This document shows, in pieces, positions 7,180 through 13,331 of a stretch of DNA of 13,496 nt (position 1 is the stretch's first letter; each line of letters starts with the position of its first letter). Position numbers and translations under genes: made by a program. Location of the stretch: the NCBI GenBank assembly GCA_029555885.1, contig JAKPQT010000469.1, positions 1 to 13,496 of the forward strand, in the 5' to 3' direction. The notes under the pieces were generated by a model that had not been told where the DNA came from, did not search any database, and was given only the letters and a program-made list of their open reading frames with translations. Origin of the DNA: Chloroflexota bacterium. GTDB lineage: Bacteria > Chloroflexota > Anaerolineae > CG2-30-64-16.

Positions 7180-9054
7180 TTATGGCACCGGCGTGCCGGT
7201 GTCCGGTGTTGCGGTCGCCGTCTCCGGTGCTGCTGTGGCGTCCGGCGTTGCCGTCGCCTCCGGGGTTGCCGTCGCCTCCGGCGTTGCCACTGGGGTGAGC
7301 GTCGGCGTAGGACTCGGCGGTTCCGGCGTGGCCGTCGGCGTGGCAGTCTCAGATTCAGCGACGACGGGTGTGACGGTCGGCGGCGGAGGGGCGATGATTT
7401 GGATGGTACGGGCAAGGAGCGTGCCATCCGGCTGCAGAATCGCCAACACCTGCGCGGTTGCGCCGATTTCCGGCGTGCCGCGAATCTCGGTCCTGCCATC
7501 AACAATGACGGGCGTCCCATCGACGACCCAGATGTTCCCGTTCATGGACTCGATGATGCCCTGGATGGGGTGTGGATCCACCCGGATGGCTGTGATGCGC
7601 AGGGCCACGATTTCGCCGCCTGCGCGGCTTTGGGCTTTGACCTCAACCGTGTCGCCCACTGCCGGATCGTTCTCGAGTTGCGTCTCGCCTGTCACCTTCA
7701 CCGTGTTAGGGCCGATGGTCCACCACTCGCCGTTGATGGCGCTGACCACGTCGGTGAATTCAAAAGGCGAAGGCGTCGGGTCCGGCTGGCCGATCCGGCT
7801 GATGGACAGGCCGATGTAGCGGCCCTCCGGCGTGATCTCGACGATCGCATCTACCAGCGAGCCGACGTCGGGAGCGCCGTTGAATTGCGTGTTGCCGTCA
7901 CACTCGACGGTCTTGCCGTCGATGGTCCACCAACTGCCCTCGATGCGCTGGACCCAGCCGGTGATGCGGCCCGTGGTCCGGGGGCGCGGCTTCGGCAGTT
8001 CGGTCGTGGTGGCGGTGGCCGTCGGCGCAGGCGTGCGCGTCATCGTGGGCGTCCGCGTGGCCGTCTGGGGCGGCGTCCGGGACGGCTGCGGGGTAGGCGG
8101 GTCTTCCGGTTCGTCGTGAATGGCAGGGATGCCCCCGCCGAAGGCCGGGGCGGTGGGTGTGTTAGTGGGTGTCGGGCTGCGCGTGATTGTCGGCGGCACG
8201 CGCGTCGGCGTGGGCGGAAGAGTCGGCGTGGCCGTCAGTACAAGCGCGGCGCCTGTCGGAAGCTCGACCTCTACGTAGACTGCCACCAGCGTGTAGTCGC
8301 CGGGCGCGCGCATCGTGCCGTTCACGGTTGCGCCCACGACAGGCGTTCCGATGATGCGCGTGTCGCGGTCGATGAGCACCTCAAGCCCGGACACGATCCA
8401 CCAGTCGTCGTGCAGCTCGGTGATTTCGCCGTGCAGCGCCAGGCTGCGCACCCGCCGGCCCGTATCTGCGACCGTGCGGGCCTCCATGAGGCGACGCTCC
8501 CGGAGGGTGTCCTGATAGATGTCGCGCTGGAGAGAGTCGCGCATGAGCGCCAGGCGCAGGTCTTCCACCGTGGTCTTGACCGGGTAGAGCCAGTCGCCGG
8601 GCAGGGTGCTCTCGGCGGCAGATGCCACGCCCGTCAGCAGCAGGCCGCCCACGAGGACCAGCAGAAGCATGGCGAGCACTCCTGCTCCCAGCGGGCTGCG
8701 TTGCGCGAAGCTATCACCCAGCAGCCAGGCGGCCAGGCGTTGCAGCCAGTCGCCACCGGTCGCGGGTCTGTGAGCCGGAACTCCGACGGAGCGCCCGGCA
8801 TGTTGTGCGGCAGGACCGGCCATCTGCTGTGCGGCCAGGACGAACTGGGCACGCCGCTGCTGTGCGATTTCCGGCGTGCGCGGGGGCACTGGCCTGAGCT
8901 GGCGGACTTCCACCAGGGTCCGCAGGAGCGGCTCCAGCTCGGCGGCATCATCCGGGTAGCGCGTGAGACAGGCCGAAACGGAGCTGCCCGCCTGTATCAG
9001 GTCGGCACACTCCGCCAGCAGAGTGCTCAGTCGGTCATCGGCACTGCGTCTCAT
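7180..9054 (-). CDS. putative membrane anti-sigma factor with DUF5667- and DUF5666-like domains
   Basis: This is a 624-residue single-pass membrane protein. Its ATG overlaps the sigma-factor stop (ATGA, 9054-9051), so the two are translationally coupled. Residues 1-55 form a helical domain (LLAECADLIQAGSSVSACL, RYPDDAAELEPLLRTL) of a type often placed next to ECF sigma factors in Chloroflexota. It lacks the HxxxCxxC motif of zinc anti-sigma domains. A transmembrane helix spans 122-146. Just outside, ESTLPGDWLYPVKTTVEDLRL (about 148-168) is the DUF5667-like signature. DUF5666-like units follow at about 207-263, 361-422, 432-491 and 497-554, the first separated from the others by a Thr/Pro-rich linker (272-360). 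A second Thr/Pro/Ala-rich tail (556-624) ends the protein. Inferred role: it holds the sigma factor at the membrane and reads an envelope signal. The family resemblance is good, but regulatory activity is inferred only from position. Confidence 0.8.
   Translation of the reverse strand: MRRSADDRLSTLLAECADLIQAGSSVSACLTRYPDDAAELEPLLRTLVEVRQLRPVPPRTPEIAQQRRAQFVLAAQQMAGPAAQHAGRSVGVPAHRPATGGDWLQRLAAWLLGDSFAQRSPLGAGVLAMLLLVLVGGLLLTGVASAAESTLPGDWLYPVKTTVEDLRLALMRDSLQRDIYQDTLRERRLMEARTVADTGRRVRSLALHGEITELHDDWWIVSGLEVLIDRDTRIIGTPVVGATVNGTMRAPGDYTLVAVYVEVELPTGAALVLTATPTLPPTPTRVPPTITRSPTPTNTPTAPAFGGGIPAIHDEPEDPPTPQPSRTPPQTATRTPTMTRTPAPTATATTTELPKPRPRTTGRITGWVQRIEGSWWTIDGKTVECDGNTQFNGAPDVGSLVDAIVEITPEGRYIGLSISRIGQPDPTPSPFEFTDVVSAINGEWWTIGPNTVKVTGETQLENDPAVGDTVEVKAQSRAGGEIVALRITAIRVDPHPIQGIIESMNGNIWVVDGTPVIVDGRTEIRGTPEIGATAQVLAILQPDGTLLARTIQIIAPPPPTVTPVVAESETATPTATPEPPSPTPTLTPVATPEATATPEATATPDATAAPETATATPDTGTPVP
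7187..7290 (-). repeat. 18-bp in-frame tandem repeats coding the Thr/Pro/Ala tail
   Basis: Units at 7247-7264 and 7265-7282 are identical at 17 of 18 positions (GTTGCCGTCGCCTCCGG(G/C) on the plus strand), with degenerate copies on either side. They encode the ATPEAT-type repeats near the C-terminus of the membrane protein. The unit length is a multiple of three, so copy-number change would keep the frame. Confidence 0.65.
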
Positions 9055-9668
9055 GGGTGTATCACGCGCTTCAAGGTGGATACGGCTCGATATTGCAGCG
9101 CCTTGACTGCGCCTTCGGTTTTGCCCATCATCTCGGCAACTTCTGCAATACTGAACTCTTCGAGAAAGCGTAAGGTAATCACCTGGCTCTGCTCTTCGGT
9201 TAACATCCGGAGGGCGTTGCGCAAACGCTGGGACTCCAGCCGCAACTCCGCCGCACGCCACGGATCGCCGTCGGCGGCTGGGATCGGCGCGGCGCCGTCC
9301 AGCTCGACAAAGGTCGCGCGCTGGCGCCGCCGGTAGTAGTCAATGACGAGATTGTGCGCGATGCGATAGAGCCAGCCGGAAAACGATGTGCGCCAGGGAT
9401 GTCCCGCGCCGATGGCCTCCAACATGCGCATGAACACCTGGCCCGTCAGGTCTTCCGCAACCTCGACCTGCCCGACCCGGTGATAGATGTACGCATAGAT
9501 CCGGTCGACATACTGGTCGTACAGTTCGGCCAGCGCCTCGGGATCCGCCTGGCGGGCCCGTTCCAGCACCAATTCCTGCGGGTCGACTTCCGTGCGCGCA
9601 CTTTCACCTTTAATGACGCCGAAGGCGGCAAAAGATAACGCACAAAGCAACCAGTTTGGAAGCGACAT
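9051..9668 (-). CDS. ECF (group 4) RNA polymerase sigma factor
   Basis: This is a 205-residue sigma70-family protein. Region 2 spans about residues 44-115 (LAELYDQYVDRIYAYIYHRV, AEDLTGQVFMRML, WLYRIAHNLVIDYYRRR) and region 4 about 148-203 (LTEEQSQVITLRFLEEFSIA, EVAEMMGKTEGAVKALQYRA). Regions 1 and 3 are absent, as in ECF factors. It would direct RNA polymerase to a set of stress or envelope promoters. The first 20 residues are hydrophobic (WLLCALSFAAFGV), which is odd for a sigma factor. The ATG at 9668 has no good ribosome site, so the true start may lie further in, for example at TTG/GTG codons near residues 33-34. The stop overlaps the start of the putative anti-sigma gene by 4 nt, and the gene follows the phosphatidyltransferase gene by 18 nt. 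Confidence 0.92.
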   Translation of the reverse strand: MSLPNWLLCALSFAAFGVIKGESARTEVDPQELVLERARQADPEALAELYDQYVDRIYAYIYHRVGQVEVAEDLTGQVFMRMLEAIGAGHPWRTSFSGWLYRIAHNLVIDYYRRRQRATFVELDGAAPIPAADGDPWRAAELRLESQRLRNALRMLTEEQSQVITLRFLEEFSIAEVAEMMGKTEGAVKALQYRAVSTLKRVIHP

Positions 9669-9686
9669 TTAGCCCGGTCTGCTAGG

Positions 9687-10274
9687 TCATTTTCTGGTCG
9701 GTGCAGCCAGTTGCCATGTGACCAGAATCCGCTGCACTGCTGTGACGGTTGCAAGTACTGCGATGATGCCCAGTGCCCAGGGCGTCAGGTTGAAAATCAG
9801 GCCGACAATCAGGATGACGAGGCGCTCGAAGCGCGTCAGCATGCCCTCCTTGCAGGCGACGCCGATGCCTTCGGCGCGGGCGCGGGTATAGCTGACCATG
9901 AGGGAAGCAGAGAGGGCGGCAGCGGCCAGCAGAACGCCCCGATCGTCGTTGAGGGTCAGGAAGAGCCAGATTAGGGCCAGATAGATAATAATCTCGGCCC
10001 AGCGGTCGAGGGTCGAGTCCAGGAAGGCACCGAAGCGGCTGGTCGTGCCGGTGAGCCGTGCCAGCGTGCCATCTACAGCGTCGAAGCCGAGGCTGAAGAT
10101 GAACAACAGGCCCGCGAGCTGGGTGCGTCCCGTCGCCAGAACGGCGGCCACAGCCACTGTCAGCAAGAACCCGAAGACAGTCATTGCATTGGCGGTTAGC
10201 CCGAGGTTGCTGAAGAAGCGGGCCACCGGCTGCAGGATGCGTGCACCCCAAGTACGGGCCAGGTCTGCAACCAT
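9687..10274 (-). CDS. CDP-alcohol phosphatidyltransferase (phospholipid head-group synthase)
   Basis: This is a 195-residue integral membrane enzyme. The complete family motif D-x2-D-G-x2-A-R-x8-G-x3-D-x3-D occupies residues 65-90 (D65, D68, G69, A72, R73, G82, D86, D90). These Asp residues bind the divalent metals and CDP-diacylglycerol, and the last is the presumed catalytic base. About six hydrophobic helices cover residues 31-48, 52-66, 93-108, 113-129, 151-163 and 166-183. The C-terminal half (SYTRARAEGIGV) resembles phosphatidylglycerophosphate and phosphatidylinositol-phosphate synthases; the acceptor alcohol cannot be fixed from sequence alone. The ATG has GAGG 6 nt upstream, and a good promoter lies at 10329-10357. 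It is probably the first gene of the leftward operon with the ECF sigma factor, which would tie lipid synthesis to an envelope response. Confidence 0.92.
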   Translation of the reverse strand: MVADLARTWGARILQPVARFFSNLGLTANAMTVFGFLLTVAVAAVLATGRTQLAGLLFIFSLGFDAVDGTLARLTGTTSRFGAFLDSTLDRWAEIIIYLALIWLFLTLNDDRGVLLAAAALSASLMVSYTRARAEGIGVACKEGMLTRFERLVILIVGLIFNLTPWALGIIAVLATVTAVQRILVTWQLAAPTRK

Positions 10275-10301
10275 GTCTTACCTCATCCTATAGAGTGAGA
10301 C

Positions 10302-10323
10302 AGAGTCGTCGAAGGATGACTCT
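10302..10323 (-). promoter_or_regulatory. small leader hairpin of the phosphatidyltransferase gene
   Basis: AGAGTC (10302-10307) and GACTCT (10318-10323) are perfect 6-bp inverted repeats with a 10-nt loop, placed at the start of the predicted transcript from the promoter at 10329-10357. No known regulatory RNA family is recognised. Confidence 0.3.
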
Positions 10324-10328
10324 ACACC

Positions 10329-10357
10329 ATCTTACATCAGGCGACGAGAAGTGTCAA
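10329..10357 (-). promoter_or_regulatory. sigma70-type promoter of the phosphatidyltransferase/sigma operon
   Basis: On the minus strand a perfect TTGACA (10357-10352) is followed after 17 nt by TAAGAT (10334-10329). The predicted start near 10322 is about 48 nt before the ATG at 10274. It lies between the small membrane protein gene and the operon, so the latter can be transcribed independently. Confidence 0.7.
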
Positions 10358-10383
10358 CCGTTTTTGCTGCGTGCCTGGCTGTG

Positions 10384-10626
10384 CTATTTCAAAGGCCATA
10401 GCTGCCAGCCGTCGGAGTCGCCGCAGGTGAGCCAGAGGACGCGTTCGGCTGCGAAGGGCGGCCCGTTGTAGTCGAGCCCGCAGGACAACAGCTTGTCGAA
10501 GCGCACCGTCCACAGCCCCGGCTCGTGGCGGCGGATGTGTGTGCCCAGCGCCAGGCCCCACAGCAGCAGGGCCACCAGTAGGCCGGCGAACATGGCGGTG
10601 CCCCAGCCGAAGCGATCGCGTCCCAT
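10384..10626 (-). CDS. small single-pass membrane protein
   Basis: This is an 80-residue hypothetical protein. One hydrophobic helix at about residues 11-29 (AMFAGLLVALLLWGLALG) follows a short basic N-terminus (MGRDRFGWG), suggesting an N-in anchor. The rest (HIRRHEPGLW, FDKLLSCGLDYNGPPFAAERVLWLTCGD) would lie outside and holds two Cys residues (49 and 68) that could form a disulfide. No family is recognised. There is no Shine-Dalgarno sequence before the ATG. A possible -10 box (10654-10649) would give a leader of about 16 nt. Codon use and the sensible topology support a real gene, but it could be spurious. It lies 109 nt upstream of the phosphatidyltransferase gene on the same strand. Confidence 0.5.
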   Translation of the reverse strand: MGRDRFGWGTAMFAGLLVALLLWGLALGTHIRRHEPGLWTVRFDKLLSCGLDYNGPPFAAERVLWLTCGDSDGWQLWPLK

Positions 10627-10648
10627 GAGGGTATTTTACCATGACCAT

Positions 10649-10656
10649 TGTATAAT
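10649..10656. promoter_or_regulatory. overlapping divergent -10 boxes
   Basis: The sequence TGTATAAT gives a perfect TATAAT on the plus strand (10651-10656) and TATACA on the minus strand (10654-10649). Divergent genes start at 10747 and 10626. No good -35 box is seen for either direction, so the call rests on the -10 boxes and the gene layout. Confidence 0.4.
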
Positions 10657-10746
10657 CGGTGCAGCAGCGTATGAGGAATCAGGAATTCCGAAGATAGATG
10701 GCTGTATCAGATACTGCTGGCATGTAGCGAACTAAGGAGTGACATT

Positions 10747-11220
10747 ATGGACGAAGAACTGAACCTCGAAGCACAACCGGCAGTGCCCCCAACCGCACCC
10801 CCCAGCGAACCCCTGATGTCTGACGCTGATGCTGCCGCTCCTGTAGAGGCGGCAGGGCGCAGCGTGGAGACACTGACGGCCAACGAAGTGCATCTACAGG
10901 ATTCCTCGGTCGGCCAGATGCAGGCGGTGGAAGTGCATACCTCCGGGGGCAGCATCGCGCGGGTGCAGGCCGCCAACATTCAGGTCAGCGACGGCGGCAT
11001 CGGCGTGGCGCAGGGCCAGGCCGTCAGCCTCAGCGGCGGCGGCGCCGGCGTCGTGGTCGCACGGGATGCCACGCTCAACGAAAGCTCGGCCGGCTTCGTG
11101 TTGGCCCTCAACATCACCGGCAACCCGCAGATCGGCTTCGACCTGCGCGCTGGCATCGCGGCGGGCACCATCATCGGCATCCTGATCGGCCTGTTCAGGC
11201 TGTTGGGAGGGCGCAAGTAA
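10747..11220 (+). CDS. tail-anchored beta-solenoid protein with 15-residue repeats
   Basis: This is a 157-residue protein of unknown function. AAGGAG lies 7 nt before the ATG. Residues 1-40 are acidic and Pro/Ala-rich and probably disordered. From residue 45 to about 124 there is a strict 15-residue repeat. Ala or Gly falls at 45, 60, 75, 90, 105 and 120, with the pattern small-x-x-V-x-(L/V)-x-(S/D)-(S/G)-(S/G)-(V/I/A)-(G/A)-x-(M/V)-x; examples are VHLQDSSVGQMQ, VEVHTSGGSIARVQ, IQVSDGGIGVAQ and VSLSGGGAGVVV. Such alternation of inward hydrophobic and turn Ser/Gly/Asp residues predicts a beta-solenoid. A single hydrophobic helix (about 135-153, GIAAGTIIGILIGLFRLLGG) ends the protein with basic GGRK, which suggests a tail anchor with the solenoid on the cytoplasmic face. 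It is loosely reminiscent of bactofilin-type solenoids but is not a clear member. It forms an operon with the next gene, 5 nt away. Confidence 0.7.
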   Translation: MDEELNLEAQPAVPPTAPPSEPLMSDADAAAPVEAAGRSVETLTANEVHLQDSSVGQMQAVEVHTSGGSIARVQAANIQVSDGGIGVAQGQAVSLSGGGAGVVVARDATLNESSAGFVLALNITGNPQIGFDLRAGIAAGTIIGILIGLFRLLGGRK

Positions 11221-11225
11221 GTCGA

Positions 11226-11867
11226 ATGGAGAGTGTGAACAACGACATTCCCTGGCCTCTGCTCCTGGTCGGAGGGCTGCTGGCCCTGGCGGTCGTCGTG
11301 CTCCTGCTGCGCAGGGCGCGGCCCGCACCCAGACCGGCTCAGCGCGCGCCTGCGCCGCAGCGGACGGCGCAGCCCGCGCCCGTCGAGTCTGCGCCCCAAC
11401 CGGCAGCCGGCCAGCAGTGGGCGCCACCCTCCTACAGCGCCGCCAGCTCTACCATCGCCGGCCCGTCGTTGCGCATCGGCATCGGGTTCATGCGCATCCA
11501 CGAGGGCAACCTGCTCGTGAGCTGGAACGCGCTCAACGACGGCAGCGAGCCGCTGGCCGTCCAATGGGGGACGCCGCAGGTGCAGCTTGCAGGCGGCGAT
11601 GCGCTGGTGCTGAGCTATACGACCGATGCCAACGGCGAAACGTTCGCGGTTCCGGAGATGCGCACCTGCCAGCCCGGCGACATCCTGAGCCGCAGCGCCA
11701 GTATTCCCGCGGCCACACTGGGTCGTGACATCGCCGGGCTGCGCGTGACGGTTGCGGTGGGCTATGGGCCGGCCGGTGACCTCCCGGCCGCGTCAACCGA
11801 TGCGGCTGCATATGCCGGCTGGCAGCAGACCGCACTGTCGGCCCCGCGCGCGGCCCCGCGGCAGTAG
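11226..11867 (+). CDS. N-terminally anchored protein with Pro/Ala linker
   Basis: This is a 213-residue hypothetical protein. A transmembrane helix (about 9-28, PWPLLLVGGLLALAVVVLLL) is followed by RRAR, which predicts that the rest faces the cytoplasm. Residues 30-75 are a Pro/Ala/Gln-rich linker (PAPRPAQRAPAPQ). From about 80 to 182 there is a compact beta-rich domain (LRIGIGFMRIHEGNLLVSWN, GSEPLAVQWGTPQVQLAG, IAGLRVTVAVGYGPAG) that looks like an immunoglobulin-like sandwich, though no family was recognised. It starts 5 nt after the solenoid gene. The GGGAGGG at 11205-11211 is rather far upstream, so translation may depend on coupling. The pair of membrane-anchored, cytoplasm-facing proteins suggests a shared membrane-associated complex, but this is inference. 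Confidence 0.7.
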   Translation: MESVNNDIPWPLLLVGGLLALAVVVLLLRRARPAPRPAQRAPAPQRTAQPAPVESAPQPAAGQQWAPPSYSAASSTIAGPSLRIGIGFMRIHEGNLLVSWNALNDGSEPLAVQWGTPQVQLAGGDALVLSYTTDANGETFAVPEMRTCQPGDILSRSASIPAATLGRDIAGLRVTVAVGYGPAGDLPAASTDAAAYAGWQQTALSAPRAAPRQ

Positions 11868-11894
11868 CGCAGGCGCAGCGGCAGGAAGAGGTCC

Positions 11895-12254
11895 ATGGAG
11901 CCTAACTTTTTCGAGCGCGTTTACCTGCTCGTCCGGCAGATTCCGCGCGGCCGGGTCGCCAGCTACGGCCAGATTGCGGCGCTGCTCGGCCATCCGCGGG
12001 CCGCGCGCACGGTCGGGTGGGCGCTCAACGCGCTGCGCGGGTCGGATGTAAGCGACGTGCCGTGGCAGCGCGTCATCAACAGCGCGGGGCGCATCAGCAT
12101 CTCGCGCGCCGACCTGGGCGCGGACCTGCAGCGCGCGCTGCTGGAAGAGGAAGGCATCGGGTTCGACGCGCGCGGCTACGTGGACCTGCGCCGCTATGGT
12201 TGGGAGGGGATGAGCCCGCCGGACATCGAGGCGCTCTGGCAGCCTGGCCGTTAA
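11895..12254 (+). CDS. alkyltransferase-like protein (ATL, non-catalytic MGMT homologue)
   Basis: This 119-residue protein has the DNA-binding domain of O6-alkylguanine-DNA alkyltransferases. The Tyr (Y24, in RVASYGQIAALLG) and the Arg finger (R38, in AARTVG), which together rotate the damaged base out of the helix, are both present. The active-site motif PCHRV is replaced by PWQRV (57-60), so the alkyl-accepting Cys is a Trp. This Trp substitution defines the ATL group, including E. coli YbaZ and, in general form, yeast Atl1. ATLs bind O6-alkylguanine tightly and hand it to nucleotide excision repair rather than repairing it directly. The ATG has AAGAGG 4 nt upstream. It follows the anchored protein by 27 nt and could be read from the same transcript. 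Family assignment is secure. Confidence 0.92.
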   Translation: MEPNFFERVYLLVRQIPRGRVASYGQIAALLGHPRAARTVGWALNALRGSDVSDVPWQRVINSAGRISISRADLGADLQRALLEEEGIGFDARGYVDLRRYGWEGMSPPDIEALWQPGR

Positions 12255-12255
12255 C

Positions 12256-12284
12256 TTTACATATCCGAACATCTGAGCTATACT
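12256..12284 (+). promoter_or_regulatory. sigma70-type promoter of the nitrilase-like gene
   Basis: TTTACA (12256-12261), a 17-nt spacer and TATACT (12279-12284) lie just after the stop codon of the ATL gene. The predicted start near 12291 is about 37 nt before the ATG at 12328. Confidence 0.7.
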
Positions 12285-12327
12285 TACGCCGTCTTTGCGT
12301 AACTTTCGCTCAGGACAGGAGTCGCCC

Positions 12328-13140
12328 ATGAGAGAAATCACGATTGCCCTCGCGCAGACTGCGCCGGTGCTGAACGACAACGAGGAGAACCTGCGGCGCA
12401 TGGCGGGGTTCATCCAGCGCATCTGCCAGGAGCAGCAGACGGACCTGATCGTTTTCCCCGAATTGGCGCTGTCGGGCCACGAGTGCGGGCTGAACTTCAC
12501 TCGGCTCGCCGAGCGTGTGACGGGGCACGCCGTCTCCTTCCTGGCAGGGAAGGCCGCCGAGTTCAACGTCCACGTGGCGTTCGGCATGCCGGTCAAGGAG
12601 AAGGTCGAGAGCATCCTGTTCAACTCCGTGGTGCTGATCGGGCCGGACGGCGAGCTGCTCGGCGATTACCGCAAGTTGCACCTGCGCGGGGAGGAGCGGC
12701 TGGCGTTCCGGCCGGGCTACCGGCTGCCGGTGTTCGAGACCGAGTTCGGCGGACTGGGCCTGATGATCGGGTGGGACCTGGCCTTCCCGGAGGTCGCGCG
12801 CAGCCTGGCGCTCGACGGCGCGGACCTGATCCTGGTCCCGGCCGGCTGGGAGACCGCCAACATGGACGAGTGGCGCGCGTATGCGGTGGCGCGTGCGTGC
12901 GAGAACGGCGTCTATATTGCGGCGGCGAATCGCGTCGGGGAAGAGCCGAGCTACAGCTTCGGCGGCGAGTCCATGCTCGTTGGCCCCCGCGGGCAGATTC
13001 ACACGGCGCTGGATGAGGCGGTCGAGGGCTATGCCCTGGCGACCGTCGACCTGGACGAGGTGCGCAAGGTGCGCGAGGAGACGCAGATACTCCAGTGCCG
13101 CCAGCCGGCGGCGTATCGGGCCCTGGTGCGGAAGTACTGA
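12328..13140 (+). CDS. nitrilase-superfamily protein lacking the catalytic cysteine
   Basis: This 270-residue carbon-nitrogen hydrolase fold protein has AGGAG 6 nt before the ATG. Two members of the Glu-Lys-Cys triad are in their usual motifs: Glu45 in DLIVFPELALSG and Lys116 in DYRKLHLRGEER, which is followed by the supporting Glu (122/123). The nucleophile motif, normally (I/V)C(W/Y)D-x-x-FPE, reads MIGWDLAFPE here: Gly148 (GGG, 12769-12771) replaces Cys. The surrounding sequence (ARSLALDGADLILVPAGW, RAYAVARACENGVYIAAANR) is otherwise fully conserved and the length is normal. The hydrolase chemistry of this superfamily goes through a Cys thioester, so this protein should be inactive or use other chemistry. 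It may be a binding or regulatory pseudoenzyme. It has its own promoter at 12256-12284. A sequencing error is unlikely because Cys to Gly needs at least two changes in the codon as read (GGG versus TGC/TGT). Confidence 0.9.
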   Translation: MREITIALAQTAPVLNDNEENLRRMAGFIQRICQEQQTDLIVFPELALSGHECGLNFTRLAERVTGHAVSFLAGKAAEFNVHVAFGMPVKEKVESILFNSVVLIGPDGELLGDYRKLHLRGEERLAFRPGYRLPVFETEFGGLGLMIGWDLAFPEVARSLALDGADLILVPAGWETANMDEWRAYAVARACENGVYIAAANRVGEEPSYSFGGESMLVGPRGQIHTALDEAVEGYALATVDLDEVRKVREETQILQCRQPAAYRALVRKY

Positions 13141-13160
13141 GTGGATGTGCGGATGTGTTT

Positions 13161-13284
13161 GGGGCGCGGCCATCCACGAATACGCGAATGTGCCCGCGGG
13201 CGCGCCCCGAATAAGCGAATGGGGCGCGGCATGGCGGTCCTATTCGATTATTCGTGAGTCGATTCGCGTATTCGTGGATGGCCG
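13161..13284. repeat. nested inverted-repeat (MITE/REP-like) element
   Basis: Outer arms of 23 bp (13167-13189 and 13262-13284) match perfectly as inverted repeats. An inner 8-bp pair (CGCGCCCC 13201-13208 and GGGGCGCG 13221-13228) makes a second stem. The motif ATTCG or its complement CGAAT recurs throughout, and GGGGCGCGGC occurs twice as a direct copy (13161 and 13221). There is no open reading frame that looks real. The element fills most of the gap between the nitrilase-like gene and the aldolase gene. Its right end lies 13 nt from the extended -10 motif of the latter (16 nt from TATAAT). Confidence 0.75.
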
Positions 13285-13296
13285 GTTCGCCGGCTG

Positions 13297-13305
13297 TGCT
13301 ATAAT
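13297..13305 (+). promoter_or_regulatory. extended -10 promoter of the threonine aldolase gene
   Basis: TGC immediately before a perfect TATAAT (13300-13305) is an extended -10 element, which can work without a good -35 box; none is seen. The -35 position falls inside the right arm of the inverted-repeat element. The predicted start near 13312 leaves a 20-nt leader. Confidence 0.65.
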
Positions 13306-13331
13306 CCCTCCCAACTTTAGGGGAGGCTCTT

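Noticed and set aside
5746..9336. A 1196-codon open frame on the plus strand across the sigma-factor operon
   Set aside because: It is antisense to three genes with signal peptides, membrane helices and recognised domains. Its translation is rich in Arg, His, Asp and Gly with no domain, as expected for the complement of GC-rich coding DNA.
13141..13331. tRNA or small RNA gene in the gap before the aldolase gene
   Set aside because: The structure comes from long inverted arms and repeated motifs; no cloverleaf or T-loop consensus is present.
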